Shown: positions 18,480 to 27,875, numbered from the stretch's first letter. The stretch is DNA of 64,000 nt from Acidobacterium sp. (GCA_027315385.1 DAHUYD010000061.1:1-64000); one strand, 5' to 3'. Numbers and translations: made by a program. The notes: a model not told the origin generated them from the sequence alone.

Positions 18480-19388
18480 ATGCCACCTGGAATGGCCGAC
18501 CGGCCGGAATGCTGGCCCGAATTGCCCCTGGAGAAGTGGCGCGATACCTATGCCACGCTGCACCTGTGGGCGCAGGTTGTGGGAAAGATTCGGCTGCGGC
18601 TCACCCCTCTCGTGAATCACTGGTGGAATGTTCCGCTGTACTTGACAGCGCGGGGTTTGACGACATCGCAGATGCCGTATGGGGAACGCGCATTCGAGCT
18701 GCGTTTCGATTTTCTGGCGCATGATCTGGTGCTGGAGGCGAACGACGGGACGGTGAAGCGGCTGGCGCTGCGGCCGATGACGGTGGCGGACTTCCACCGG
18801 GATTGCCTGGAGATGGTGCGATCGGCGGGATTCGACGTCCGCATCTGGCGGATGCCGGTCGAGATCCCCGATCCAATTGCGTTTGACGAGGACCGGGTGC
18901 ACGGCGCGTATGACGCGGCGTGGGCAGAGCGGTTCTGGCGGATTCTGCTGTCCGTCGATGCGGTGCTGCAGGAGTTCCGCTCCCGATTCATAGGGAAGTC
19001 GAGCCCCGTACATTTCTTCTGGGGCAGCTTCGATCTGGCGGTGACGCGCTTCTCCGGGCGCCGCGCGCCGGAGCGGCCGAATGCCGATGCGATTACGCGA
19101 GAGGCGTATTCGCACGAGGTGAGCAGCATCGGCTTCTGGCCCGGCGGAAGCGGCGTGAATGGGCCGGCGTTTTATGCCTATGCGGCTCCGGAGCCGGTGG
19201 GCTTTAAAGCGGCAAGAGTGCGGCCCGAGGCCGCAAAGTATGACGCGCGGCTGGGCGAGTTCTTGCTGATGTACGACGAGGTTCGCGCGGCCGAGTCGCC
19301 GACCGCTGCCCTGATGGCATTCTGCCAGACGACCTATGAAGCGGCCGCGAATCCGGGAAAGTGGGACCGGGCCGCCCTGGAGCGGTAG
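18480..19388 (+). CDS. DUF5996-family protein
   Basis: A 302-residue soluble protein matching the DUF5996 family: WPELPLEKWRDTYATLHLWAQVVGKIRL, then TPLVNHWWNVPLYLTARGLTTS and ERAFELRFDF, and near the end the conserved EVSSIGFWPGG and PAFYAYAAPEP. The function of the family is not known to me. The start at 18480 is chosen because GGAGGT lies 6 bases upstream and the conserved WP motif follows 12 residues on; the frame is open to 18366, but that region overlaps rsmA. GATAAT at 18443-18448 may be its -10 box. It converges with the MFS exporter gene 8 bases beyond its stop. Confidence 0.88.
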   Translation: MPPGMADRPECWPELPLEKWRDTYATLHLWAQVVGKIRLRLTPLVNHWWNVPLYLTARGLTTSQMPYGERAFELRFDFLAHDLVLEANDGTVKRLALRPMTVADFHRDCLEMVRSAGFDVRIWRMPVEIPDPIAFDEDRVHGAYDAAWAERFWRILLSVDAVLQEFRSRFIGKSSPVHFFWGSFDLAVTRFSGRRAPERPNADAITREAYSHEVSSIGFWPGGSGVNGPAFYAYAAPEPVGFKAARVRPEAAKYDARLGEFLLMYDEVRAAESPTAALMAFCQTTYEAAANPGKWDRAALER

Positions 19389-19396
19389 CCCCCGGA

Positions 19397-21028
19397 TCAG
19401 CGTACGGATACGCTGCCGTCCTCTTCGTGCCTGACGCGCTGAAACAGCCAGACCATGCCGGTAGCGGCGAATGCGATCAGGGCTGTCCAGCGAAAGACGT
19501 CGACGAAGGCCCAGAGCATGGCCTGGCGCTGGAGCTGTTCATACAGGATGGACAAGGCGGCTGGCGACCCGGCGGCGTGGCCGAGCTGGCGGCTGAGGTA
19601 GGCAGCCGCGTCGGAAGAATGCTGCTGGAACCAGGCGCCGGATTGCGGAACGGCTGCGGCCAGACGACTCTGATGGAAGCTTTGCCGGCGAACGAGCGCA
19701 GTTTCCGCCATGGAGATCCCAATGGACCCGCCGATGTTCCGCACCAGATTGAAAATGCCGGTGGCGTTGCCGATCTGCTCGTTGCGCAACGTGGCCACGG
19801 CCATGCTGGCGATGGGTACAAAGACGAAGCTGAGGGCGAATCCGGTGACCACGATGGGAATGAGCAGGGTCGTGGGGCTGATCCCGAGATTCACGTCGGC
19901 AAAAAGAATGGAGCAGACGCCGAAGACAGCGAATCCGGCGCAGAGGAGCCAGCGGTTGTCGACTCGATGGCTGATAAAGCTCATGACCGGCAGGCCGAGC
20001 ATCGAGCCGAGCCCGCGCGGCGCGACCACAATACCGGCGGTGAGCGCGGTGTACCCCAGAACCTCCTGATAGAAGAGCGGTAGGATGGCGACCGTAACGT
20101 AAATCGCTATGCCGAGCATGAAGACGAGCAGGCATCCGACCGCGAAGTTCCGGTTGCGCGCCAGAATGTGCAGGTTGACCAGCGGCTGCCGTTTGTGCCA
20201 CGAATGCCACAGAAACCAGGCGAAGGAGACCGCAAGGACGAAGACCATCCAGCGGATCCACATCGCGCCGAACCAGTCGGCTTCCTGACCTTTATCCAGA
20301 GTCACCTGAAGGCACCCGGTCCACAGGCAGAGCAGGCCGAAGCCAAGGTTGTCGAAGGGGCCCGCCCTGGCATGCCTGATGTAAGGCGGATCATGGACGA
20401 AACGGCTGATCATGAAGACGGCGAGGATGCCGACGGGGATATTGATGTAGAAGGCATAACGCCAACTGAAGGAGTCGGTGAGCCAGCCGCCGAGGGTGGG
20501 GCCGAGGACAGGGGCCACGACAACGCCGAATCCGAACAGGGCCATCGCCTGACCACGCTTTTTCGGCGGAAAGGATTCGAGCAGGATGGCCTGGGAGAGC
20601 GGTTGGAGCGCGCCGCCGCCCGCGCCCTGCACCACCCGCGCGAGCAGCAACATGCCGAGTGACGGCGCGGCTCCGCACCAGAACGACGCCACGGTGAAGA
20701 TAGCGACGCAGGCGATGAGGAAGCGCTTGCGCCCGAAGCGCAGCCCGAACCAGTTGCTGGCCGGAAGGATCACTGCGTTGGCGATGAGGTAGCTGGTCAG
20801 AACCCAGGTGGCTTCCGATGTGGATGCGGCCAGCGAGCCCGCGATGTAGGGGAGCGCCACGGAAGCGATAGCGGTGTCGAGGACTTCCATGAAGGTGGCC
20901 AGCATCACGGAAATCGCGACGATCCAGGGATTCTGAGACGGTGTTGCGAGCGCGGTACCCTGGGCATGCACGGGCGGGCATGCCGCGCCTGCGGCGAGCG
21001 TTTGCGGGGCTTCGACGACCGTCGCCAA
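19397..21028 (-). CDS. DHA2-family multidrug exporter (EmrB/QacA type)
   Basis: A 543-residue inner-membrane drug/proton antiporter with about 14 helices. Early motif ATFMEVLDTAIASVALPYIAG with the Asp in helix 1, WVLTSYLIANAVILP, the motif A loop GLRFGRKRFL, and antiporter motif C around GFGVVVAPVLGPTLGG with WRYAFYINIPVG after it. The start is TTG at 21028, chosen because AGGAGG lies 6 bases before it; no ATG fits. No membrane-fusion or outer-membrane partner gene is next to it, unlike classic emrAB. Substrates cannot be predicted. Confidence 0.93.
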   Translation of the reverse strand: MATVVEAPQTLAAGAACPPVHAQGTALATPSQNPWIVAISVMLATFMEVLDTAIASVALPYIAGSLAASTSEATWVLTSYLIANAVILPASNWFGLRFGRKRFLIACVAIFTVASFWCGAAPSLGMLLLARVVQGAGGGALQPLSQAILLESFPPKKRGQAMALFGFGVVVAPVLGPTLGGWLTDSFSWRYAFYINIPVGILAVFMISRFVHDPPYIRHARAGPFDNLGFGLLCLWTGCLQVTLDKGQEADWFGAMWIRWMVFVLAVSFAWFLWHSWHKRQPLVNLHILARNRNFAVGCLLVFMLGIAIYVTVAILPLFYQEVLGYTALTAGIVVAPRGLGSMLGLPVMSFISHRVDNRWLLCAGFAVFGVCSILFADVNLGISPTTLLIPIVVTGFALSFVFVPIASMAVATLRNEQIGNATGIFNLVRNIGGSIGISMAETALVRRQSFHQSRLAAAVPQSGAWFQQHSSDAAAYLSRQLGHAAGSPAALSILYEQLQRQAMLWAFVDVFRWTALIAFAATGMVWLFQRVRHEEDGSVSVR

Positions 21029-21533
21029 AGCGGGCCTCCTGATGAGGGGCGACGGTTCAGAGTAGTGCGTCGGCTCGGCGCGCGGCTGTGGTGGGGGTCA
21101 CAGGAGCCACCGTGGAGCCGTCCGCTGCCGCAGCACGCCGCGAGCATGGCCAACCAGCATAAACAGCACATTTGGACCCGGAAAACGCTGAATGTGGGGG
21201 ATTGCTGTCCCCGGGCGAAGGCGCCGGCCAAAGCTGGAGTTACCAAGGTGCGTGCAAGGGTAACTCATGAGTAATGATCACAAGCCCTCCGACTGAGTAG
21301 TCTTAAACACAGTGCGTTGATTCGGCTTGCGTATCGCCACAGCACAGCAGAGCTTCGCGGCGATGGCTTCCGCGGCATCCGGCGCGCAAAAATGTCTTTG
21401 AGGTGGACTCGAAGGAATACAATGCCTGACGTGTAGTGCTGATGATCGCGTCGCAGTCTGGCGCGGCTTTCCAGAGTGCGGGCCTAGAACTCCTGCGGTG
21501 TCAGGATGAAATGCGAATGGGGAGAAGAAGAGT
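21029..21533. other. 505-bp intergenic region with a palindrome and possible promoter
   Basis: Lies between the divergent MFS exporter and OmpA-like lipoprotein genes. It holds a perfect palindrome ACTCATGAGT (21263-21272); the six bases TGAGTA overlapping it recur 26 bases on (21268-21273 and 21294-21299), the second copy inside GACTGAGTAGTC (21291-21302). That could be an operator for a dimeric regulator. TACAAT at 21418-21423 is a possible -10 box for the OmpA-like gene. No tRNA, known riboswitch core or credible ORF was seen. Confidence 0.4.
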
Positions 21534-22688
21534 ATGAACCTTGGAAAGATGAAATTATCCTGTCTGGTGCTTTCTGCAACTTGTGCGGCCTTTCTGCCGA
21601 TGGGCTGCCTGAAGGTTGCGCCGGTGAAATTGGCGTGCAATGCAAGTGCCCCGTCGATTTACCCTGGCCAGCCGTTGACCGTTACGGCCACTCCAAGCGA
21701 CGTGACGACGAAGAAGAACTGGAACACCGTCTATAACTGGACCGGCACAGGAGTCAGCGGGAATGGGGCGACCGCGACCGTTGATACCTCCTCCCTTGCG
21801 CCCGGCGACTACACGGTCAGTGGGCAGATCAAAGAAGGGAAGAAAGGCCAGGAAGGAACGACGGGTCGGAAGAAGCTCCATCCGAATGAGGTGGCATCTT
21901 GCCAGGCACCCTTTACGGTGAAGCCGTTCGAGCCGCCTACAGTAAGCTGCTCGGCCGATCCCAGCACTGTCAAGCCGGGCGAAAGCGCGACCATCACGAC
22001 CACTGCCAGCAGCCCGCAGAACCTGCCGCTGACCTACAGCTACTCGGCTTCGAGCGGTTCCATCAACGGCACTGAGAGCACGGCGACGCTGACCACCACC
22101 GGAGCCCCGTCGGGGACGATTACCGTGACCTGCAGCGTGGCCGATAACAAGGGCCATAACGTTTCGGGAACAACGACAGTGGATGTGCAGGCGCCACCCC
22201 CGCCGCCGGCGCCGAAGACGCAGACGCTTTGCTCGATCACCTTCAATAAGGACAAGCACCGGCCAACGCGTGTGGACAACGAGGCGAAGGCATGTCTGGA
22301 TGACGTTGCGCTGAACGCGCAGCAGAAGCCGGATGCGACGATTGTGCTGGTCGGCGATTCGGCGCCGACGAAGACGCCGAAGACCCGCTGGGAGCGGAAG
22401 CACTGGCCCACCGCGGAGAAGCTGGCAGCGCAGCGCGCGGTGAACACGAAGGACTATCTGGTGAGCGAGAAGGGAATCGACGCCAGCCGCATCCAGGTAC
22501 GCACGGGTACCGCGGGCCAGAACGAGGTGGACGATTACCTGGTTCCGGCGGGCGCTACATTCGACAACGACGTTCCGGGCACAACCGCGGTGGACGAGAG
22601 CCAGTACACCGCTCAGCCGCGGAATCCGCCGCACCATCGTCATCACCATCGCAAGGCGGCAAAGTCGTCGCCGGCGGGAACCCAGTAA
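21534..22688 (+). CDS. Lipoprotein with Ig-like and OmpA-like domains
   Basis: A 384-residue outer-membrane or periplasmic-facing lipoprotein. Signal with lipobox ending at Cys25 (LPMGC). Residues about 30-215 form two beta-sandwich (Ig/PKD-like) modules, each with Cys and T/S-rich strands (PSIYPGQPLTVTATP, PSTVKPGESATITTTA). After a Pro-rich hinge (APPPPPAP, about 222) comes an OmpA-like domain (about 230-345) with LAAQRAVNTKDYLVSEKGIDASRIQVRTG, the peptidoglycan-binding fold that usually grips meso-diaminopimelate. The C-terminus is His-rich (PHHRHHHRK), which is unusual. It likely tethers the outer membrane to the wall. GGAG lies upstream of the ATG, and a strong terminator follows. Confidence 0.85.
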   Translation: MNLGKMKLSCLVLSATCAAFLPMGCLKVAPVKLACNASAPSIYPGQPLTVTATPSDVTTKKNWNTVYNWTGTGVSGNGATATVDTSSLAPGDYTVSGQIKEGKKGQEGTTGRKKLHPNEVASCQAPFTVKPFEPPTVSCSADPSTVKPGESATITTTASSPQNLPLTYSYSASSGSINGTESTATLTTTGAPSGTITVTCSVADNKGHNVSGTTTVDVQAPPPPPAPKTQTLCSITFNKDKHRPTRVDNEAKACLDDVALNAQQKPDATIVLVGDSAPTKTPKTRWERKHWPTAEKLAAQRAVNTKDYLVSEKGIDASRIQVRTGTAGQNEVDDYLVPAGATFDNDVPGTTAVDESQYTAQPRNPPHHRHHHRKAAKSSPAGTQ

Positions 22689-22709
22689 AGCGGTTCCCAA
22701 TTGACAGAA

Positions 22710-22749
22710 AGAGGGGCTGGCCGGGGTATCGGCCAGCCCCTCTGTTTTT
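22710..22749 (+). terminator. Strong Rho-independent terminator after the OmpA-like gene
   Basis: AGAGGGGCTGGCC (22710-22722) pairs perfectly with GGCCAGCCCCTCT (22731-22743) around an 8-base loop, followed by GTTTTT. It separates the lipoprotein gene from recA. Confidence 0.92.
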
Positions 22750-22962
22750 GCGGGAGTGCCACGTGGAGCTGAGGAAAAACGGCACTTTGGAAACGCTGTA
22801 GACTGCAGAAGAACTCCCGGGCGTTACCAGTGGGTGCTTTTCGCGTGACCCGAGGCAGTCGGGCGCTGACCCGGTGGTAGACTCGTGGCAAATTGACCGA
22901 ATTCAGCAGGTGGCGCGGCGCGGGAGGCTCGTCCTGTGCGCGCCCGAAATGGAGCAGCAAAC

Positions 22963-24042
22963 GTGTCAGACGATCGTCAGCGCGCCGTGGAACTGGCGCT
23001 TTCGCAGATAGAGAAACAGTTCGGCAAGGGATCGATCATGCGGCTGGGCAACCGCGAGGCGGTGGTGCCGATCGCAACCATTTCGACGGGGTCGATTTCG
23101 TTCGATGCTGCGCTGGGCGTGGGCGGCGTGCCGCGCGGCCGGGTGATTGAGATCTTCGGACCGGAATCTTCGGGCAAGACGACCATCACGCTCCAGATCA
23201 TCGCCGAGGCGCAAAAAGCTGGCGGGATGGCCGCGTTTGTCGACGCCGAGCATGCGCTGGATCCGGGCTACGCCAAAAAACTGGGTGTGGACATCGATAA
23301 TTTGCTGATTTCTCAGCCGGATTACGGCGAGCAGGCGCTGGAAATCACTGAGGCCCTGGTGCGGTCCGGCGCAATTGATGTGCTGGTAGTGGACTCAGTC
23401 GCGGCGCTGGTTCCCAAAGCGGAACTTGAGGGCGAGATGGGCGATTCGCACATGGGTCTGCAGGCGCGCCTGATGAGCCAGGCCCTTCGGAAGCTGACCG
23501 GGACCGTCTCCAAATCAAGAACATGCCTGATCTTCATTAATCAAATTCGTGAAAAAATCGGCGTGATGTTCGGGAACCCCGAGACGACCACCGGCGGGCG
23601 CGCCTTGAAGTTCTATTCCTCGGTACGCATCGACATCCGGCGCATCGCGGCGGTGAAGGAAGGCGACACGGTTGTCGGCTCCCGGACCAAAGTGAAGATC
23701 GTGAAGAACAAGGTCGCGGCGCCATTCCGCGACGCGGAGTTCGACATCCTGTACGGCGAGGGCATCTCCCGCGAGGGCGATGTGCTGGATCTGGCAGTGG
23801 CGAATAACATCGTCGAGAAGAGCGGCGCGTGGTTCAGCTACAGCGGCGAGCGCATCGGCCAGGGACGGGAGAACGTGCGCACGTTCCTGAAGGACAATCG
23901 CGAAGTTTTTGGCAGAATCGACAGGCAATTGCGGGAGAAGTTAGGGATCGGAGTAAAACCAGCCACGCCGGAACCTGCACCGGTGCCGCCCAACGGCGCG
24001 GCGCACGCACAGGAGGCAGTCAGGCCGAGAGGGAGGGCTTAG
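22963..24042 (+). CDS. recA: Recombinase A
   Basis: ATP-dependent DNA strand-exchange protein and SOS co-protease, cytoplasmic. From the GTG at 22963 the product starts [29 protein letters not shown], as RecA proteins do, with GGAG 9 bases before it; a GTG at 22936 behind GGGAGG would add nine residues and remains possible. Walker [10 protein letters not shown], Walker [13 protein letters not shown], the L1 loop [42 protein letters not shown], and a Pro/Ala-rich C-terminal tail instead of the usual acidic one. I saw no clear SOS box upstream. It is monocistronic: a terminator precedes it and about 200 bases follow. Confidence 0.98.
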   Translation: MSDDRQRAVELALSQIEKQFGKGSIMRLGNREAVVPIATISTGSISFDAALGVGGVPRGRVIEIFGPESSGKTTITLQIIAEAQKAGGMAAFVDAEHALDPGYAKKLGVDIDNLLISQPDYGEQALEITEALVRSGAIDVLVVDSVAALVPKAELEGEMGDSHMGLQARLMSQALRKLTGTVSKSRTCLIFINQIREKIGVMFGNPETTTGGRALKFYSSVRIDIRRIAAVKEGDTVVGSRTKVKIVKNKVAAPFRDAEFDILYGEGISREGDVLDLAVANNIVEKSGAWFSYSGERIGQGRENVRTFLKDNREVFGRIDRQLREKLGIGVKPATPEPAPVPPNGAAHAQEAVRPRGRA

Positions 24043-24239
24043 GGGTCGCTTTTACCGGCCGGGAATTACGGGCGCAGGGTGCGAATGCTCTCTGCGCCCC
24101 TCATGTCTTCAGGCTGCGATTCGGCCTGGCTCGATCCGGTGAGGGCATCCCCGTGCAGCGCCGCGGGCATCGAACCAGCAGCTTTCCTGCGACAGATTCA
24201 GGACCTCGCTAATCCCTTTCCAGCGAAGACCACGGGCCT

Positions 24240-26444
24240 ATGAAATCGAAGGCACAATCAAATTCAGGCAGAAGTCTGTTGCTCAATGGCAATCTGCGGC
24301 AGCGCGGCGCGGAGCATTCAAGCCACAGCGCGCATTTCTATTCCAGTGACTCGCTGCTGATCAACGAGATCGGGCGGCGAATGGCTGTGGCCCTGCTTGA
24401 AGGCGGAGCCGCCATTGCTTTGGCGACACCGCCGCACCGGCGGCAGTTGGAGCGAGAAATGGAGCTCCGCGGGCTGGATGTTGCCGGGTTGGAACGGCAG
24501 GGACGCTGGATAGCGCGAGACGCTGCGGAGATCCTGGCCGCTTTTATGAGAGAGAGCTGGCCGGATGAGCTTCGATTCGAAAAGACCCTGGGCGCACTTG
24601 TAGATGCCGCGGTGGGTGCCGTCGCTCGTGAAAAGGATTCCCCACATCCGCATATTGCAGCTTATGGAGAAATGGTGGCGGTTCTGTGGGAACAAGGCAA
24701 CACATGCGCGGCGGTCCGGGTGGAGGAGCTGTGGAACCAGCTGGCGGAGACACGCCCATTCCATCTGTCCTGCGGATTGCCGCTGCGGTTCTTTTCGCAC
24801 GGCACGGAGGACGTGATTCTTCGGCGAATCTGCTCGGAGCACAGCCATCTGGTGCCGGACCAAAGTTGCCAAAACATGAGCGAGGAGGAACGGCGCCGCC
24901 AAAGGGCATTGTGGCAGCTGCAGGCGCAGCCTCTGGAGGAAGAGAGCCGGGAAGGGAGCAACGTTCGGCAGATACTGCGGGCACCGGACGGTGATCTGCG
25001 GAGTTTCCTGGAAACCGCGGTGATCGGGATGCCGTGGCTTGCGCCGGATGGGACGATTCTGTGGGCGAACCGAACCGAACTGGAGATTCCTGGCTACTCC
25101 GCAGAGGAGTACGTCGGGCGCGGCACGGCGGATTTTGTGCCCGACGCCAGCGCGATGGCTGAGATGCGGCGCATGGTGCTCTCCGGCGAGACCATCCGCG
25201 GATACGAATTGCCTGTGCGGAGCGGAGACGGGGCGATCGGCTGGATTCGACTGGATGCCACACCCTCGATCCGAAACGGGAAAATCCTGCAAGCGCGCTC
25301 TTTCACCGTGGAGGGCACGGCGTCGCAGCGTGCCGACGAAGCGCAGATGCTCCTGGCCGCCATCGTCGAATCCTCGGACGATGCCATCGTCAGCAAGAAC
25401 CTGGACGGAATCGTAACCAGCTGGAACGCTGCGGCGGAGCGCATTCTGGGCTATAGGGCCGCAGAGATGATCGGAAAACCGATCCTGACCATTATTCCGC
25501 CGGAACTGCATGGCGACGAGCGGGAGATCCTCCGCAGGGTCCGCGCGGGCGAGCGTATCGAGCATTTTGAGACGGTGCGCATGACGAAGAGCGGAGAACG
25601 CCTGAATGTTTCGCTGACGATATCGCCGGTGCGCAACGCGCAGGGCGGGATCATCGGAGCGGCGAAGGTCCTGCGGGATGTGACCGCCGGGAAGAAAATG
25701 GAGGCGGCACTGCGGACCACGGAGCGACTGGCCTCCGTGGGCAGGCTGGCGGCCACGGTTGCTCACGAGATCAATAACCCGCTGGAAGCGGTGACGAACC
25801 TGATTTATCTGGCGCGGTTGGATGCCGCGCTGCCGGAGGGCGCGCGGGCCTGCCTCACAGCCGCGGATGAAGAACTACAGCGCGTATCTCATATTGCGAG
25901 GCAGACGCTGGGCTTCTACCGCGACACATCTCAACCCGTCACGATCGATGTGGCCGAGGCGATCGGAGAAGTAATGGCCATCTACGAACGGCGACTGCGG
26001 TACAAGGAAGTCGCGGTTCAGCAGGATGTGCAACCGAGGTTGACAGTGTGCGCCCTGCTGGGCGAACTCAAGCAGGTGCTCTCCAACCTGGTCGTGAATG
26101 CCATCGATGCATCGCCGAAGGGAACGGAGATCAGAATCCGGGCGTGGTCCGCGCAGCATCCGGTGACGGGTGTGCCGGGTATCCGGCTGACCGTGGCCGA
26201 CGAGGGCGCTGGGATTCCTCCTGCGAACCGGCAGAGGGTTTTCATGCCTTTCTTCACAACGAAAAAGGATTTTGGGACTGGCCTTGGCTTGTGGATCACG
26301 CGCGATCTGCTGGAGAAGAAAGGCGGCGTCATTCGCTGCCGCAGCCATGTGGCTGGCGAGGGCATGCGCGGTTCGGGAACGGTGATGATGCTGTTTCTGC
26401 CGACGGCGAACCCTGAAACGTGCGTCCACGCGGTGGCCGCGTAA
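24240..26444 (+). CDS. MEDS-PAS-PAS sensor histidine kinase
   Basis: A 734-residue soluble histidine kinase with no membrane helix. Order: an N-terminal MEDS/DcmR-like sensing domain (about 30-215; HFYSSDSLLINEIGRRMAVALLEGGAAIALATP, later AVLWEQGNTCAAVRVEELWNQL), PAS1 (about 250-360), PAS2 (about 365-485; SSDDAIVSKNLDGIVTSWNAAAERILGY), HisKA with His509 (LAATVAHEINNPLEAV) and HATPase (about 600-720; NLVVNAIDASP, DEGAGIPP, GTGLGLWI). MEDS domains are associated with methanogen or hydrocarbon sensing; the ligand here is unknown. No response regulator is adjacent, so it is an orphan kinase. Its gene converges with the glutaredoxin gene, 7 bases away. Confidence 0.92.
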   Translation: MKSKAQSNSGRSLLLNGNLRQRGAEHSSHSAHFYSSDSLLINEIGRRMAVALLEGGAAIALATPPHRRQLEREMELRGLDVAGLERQGRWIARDAAEILAAFMRESWPDELRFEKTLGALVDAAVGAVAREKDSPHPHIAAYGEMVAVLWEQGNTCAAVRVEELWNQLAETRPFHLSCGLPLRFFSHGTEDVILRRICSEHSHLVPDQSCQNMSEEERRRQRALWQLQAQPLEEESREGSNVRQILRAPDGDLRSFLETAVIGMPWLAPDGTILWANRTELEIPGYSAEEYVGRGTADFVPDASAMAEMRRMVLSGETIRGYELPVRSGDGAIGWIRLDATPSIRNGKILQARSFTVEGTASQRADEAQMLLAAIVESSDDAIVSKNLDGIVTSWNAAAERILGYRAAEMIGKPILTIIPPELHGDEREILRRVRAGERIEHFETVRMTKSGERLNVSLTISPVRNAQGGIIGAAKVLRDVTAGKKMEAALRTTERLASVGRLAATVAHEINNPLEAVTNLIYLARLDAALPEGARACLTAADEELQRVSHIARQTLGFYRDTSQPVTIDVAEAIGEVMAIYERRLRYKEVAVQQDVQPRLTVCALLGELKQVLSNLVVNAIDASPKGTEIRIRAWSAQHPVTGVPGIRLTVADEGAGIPPANRQRVFMPFFTTKKDFGTGLGLWITRDLLEKKGGVIRCRSHVAGEGMRGSGTVMMLFLPTANPETCVHAVAA

Positions 26445-26451
26445 AGACGCT

Positions 26452-26745
26452 CTATTTCCGGTGCAGCAACGACAGGACGGAACGGGGCTTTTCCCTGGGC
26501 AGGCCCAGGCGTTCGCGCATCTCGGCGTGGAGGAAGCCGCGGCCCGGCTCATACGGTTGCACCCACTCGCCATCGATGACAAACTGCGGGATGGCGCGCT
26601 TACCCACGTGCGCAACGACCTCTTCGATCGCGCCGGGAGTTTCCTCCACGTCGATCTCGCTATAGGGGATGTGGTTGGCATCGAGGAAGCGCTTGGCTTC
26701 TCGGCAGTCCCGGCACCAGGAAGCGGAGTAAACAAGAATATGCAC
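26452..26745 (-). CDS. Glutaredoxin-family thiol-disulfide protein
   Basis: A small thioredoxin-fold reductase of 97 residues from the chosen GTG at 26745 (MHILVYSASWCRDCREAKRFLD). Active site CRDC; the cis-Pro loop AIPQFVIDG is present (cis-Pro in IPQF). It probably reduces protein disulfides or glutathione/bacillithiol mixed disulfides. An in-frame ATG at 26820 would add 25 residues that do not match the family and has no ribosome-binding site. On the minus strand TATACC ends 8 bases before the GTG, so the mRNA may be leaderless. It ends in a Lys/Arg tail. It is divergent from the ABC exporter. Confidence 0.85.
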   Translation of the reverse strand: MHILVYSASWCRDCREAKRFLDANHIPYSEIDVEETPGAIEEVVAHVGKRAIPQFVIDGEWVQPYEPGRGFLHAEMRERLGLPREKPRSVLSLLHRK

Positions 26746-26915
26746 CGGATCAGGGTATATGGTCCGCGAGCCACGCGATAGGGAGCGGGGCACGGAGAGC
26801 AACTCCATGACAAACGTCATGCTGCTTTGCTGACAATCTCCACTGGAAGCTGGCGCCGAGACGCGCGATGCTGACTCTGCCGCTGAAGCAAATCTTGCGC
26901 GGCAGGAGAGACGCC

Positions 26916-27875
26916 ATGACAGCCACAGCAGTTATCCCCGGGGTGGGTCAGACCGGCGGAGCGGCCTGGCCGGTGCCGGTACCGCAGATGCGGACGGTAG
27001 CCCACCTGAACGAGGTAACCAAACGTTATGGCACGGTGACGGCGCTGGACCGCTTTTCGCTGGAGTTGCGCGCCGGCGAAGTGGTCGCGCTGCTGGGGCC
27101 GAACGGCGCAGGAAAGACGACGGCAGTGCGCCTCCTGCTCGGCCTGATTGCGCCGGCCTCGGGCACTGCTCGGGTTCTGGGCCGCGATCCGCGCGACTCC
27201 GATGCGCGCACGCGCATCGGCGCCATGCTCCAGATCAGCCGCGTGCCGGAGATGCTGCGGGTGCGCGAGCACATCGACCTCTTCCGCAGTTACTACCCGC
27301 AGCCGTTATCGGCGGCGGAGGTCGTGCGGCTCGCGCGCCTCGAAGGCATCGAAGACAAATTGTTTGGCAAGCTCTCCGGTGGGCAAAAGCAGCGCACGCT
27401 CTTCGCGCTGGCGCTGTGCGGAAACCCCGACTTGCTTTTCCTCGATGAGCCGACGGTGGGGCTGGATATTGAATCGCGACGCGCGATGTGGGAGCAGATT
27501 CGCGCCCTTTCTGCGGCCGGCAAAACAATCCTCCTGACCACGCACTATCTGGAAGAGGCCGATCTGCTGGCCAGTCGTGTAATGGTCATCAATAAGGGAC
27601 GCATGGTGTGCGAGGGTACCCCTGCGAAGATTCGTCAGCGCGTCTCGGGAAAGCGTATCCGCTGCATCACGCGGCTGGATCCTGCATGGCTTCGCACCCT
27701 GCCATCCGTGTCGCAGGTGGAGAAGGACCGGGAGGCCGTGGTGATCCAGGCTGAGCAGGCGGAGCCGGTGGTGCGTGAGTTGCTCAACCGCGACCCGGAA
27801 CTGACGGGGCTGGAGATTGCGTCCGCGGGACTCGAAGAGGCCTTTCTGGCGTTGACAGGCGAAGACAAAAAGTAG
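26916..27875 (+). CDS. ABC exporter ATP-binding protein
   Basis: A 319-residue ATPase from the ATG at 26916, behind CAGGAGA; an ATG at 26868 lies upstream without a good site. Walker A GPNGAGKTT, Q-loop near MLQISRVPEML, signature LSGGQKQR, Walker B LLFLDEPTVGLD, and H-loop LLTTHYLEEAD. After residue about 235 a C-terminal extension of the DUF4162/drug-exporter type follows. It powers the ABC-2 permease encoded 36 bases on. Gene order (ATPase, permease, histidine kinase, regulator) matches the Bacillus yvfRSTU arrangement. The substrate may be a lipid-active drug or antibiotic, which is inference from that family. Confidence 0.93.
   Translation: MTATAVIPGVGQTGGAAWPVPVPQMRTVAHLNEVTKRYGTVTALDRFSLELRAGEVVALLGPNGAGKTTAVRLLLGLIAPASGTARVLGRDPRDSDARTRIGAMLQISRVPEMLRVREHIDLFRSYYPQPLSAAEVVRLARLEGIEDKLFGKLSGGQKQRTLFALALCGNPDLLFLDEPTVGLDIESRRAMWEQIRALSAAGKTILLTTHYLEEADLLASRVMVINKGRMVCEGTPAKIRQRVSGKRIRCITRLDPAWLRTLPSVSQVEKDREAVVIQAEQAEPVVRELLNRDPELTGLEIASAGLEEAFLALTGEDKK

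Noticed and set aside
21555-22700. A 381-codon minus-strand frame across the OmpA-like gene
   Set aside because: Antisense to a gene with signal, lipobox, OmpA motif and terminator; the antisense product is Arg-rich and without a ribosome-binding site.
24070-24099. Inverted repeat GGGCGCAG / CTGCGCCC after recA as a terminator
   Set aside because: The 14-base loop is large and there is no T-run; it may help end the transcript but is too weak to list.
24043-24239. A possible tRNA because of a GGCTCGATCC segment resembling a T-loop
   Set aside because: No acceptor stem, anticodon arm or D-loop could be matched around it.
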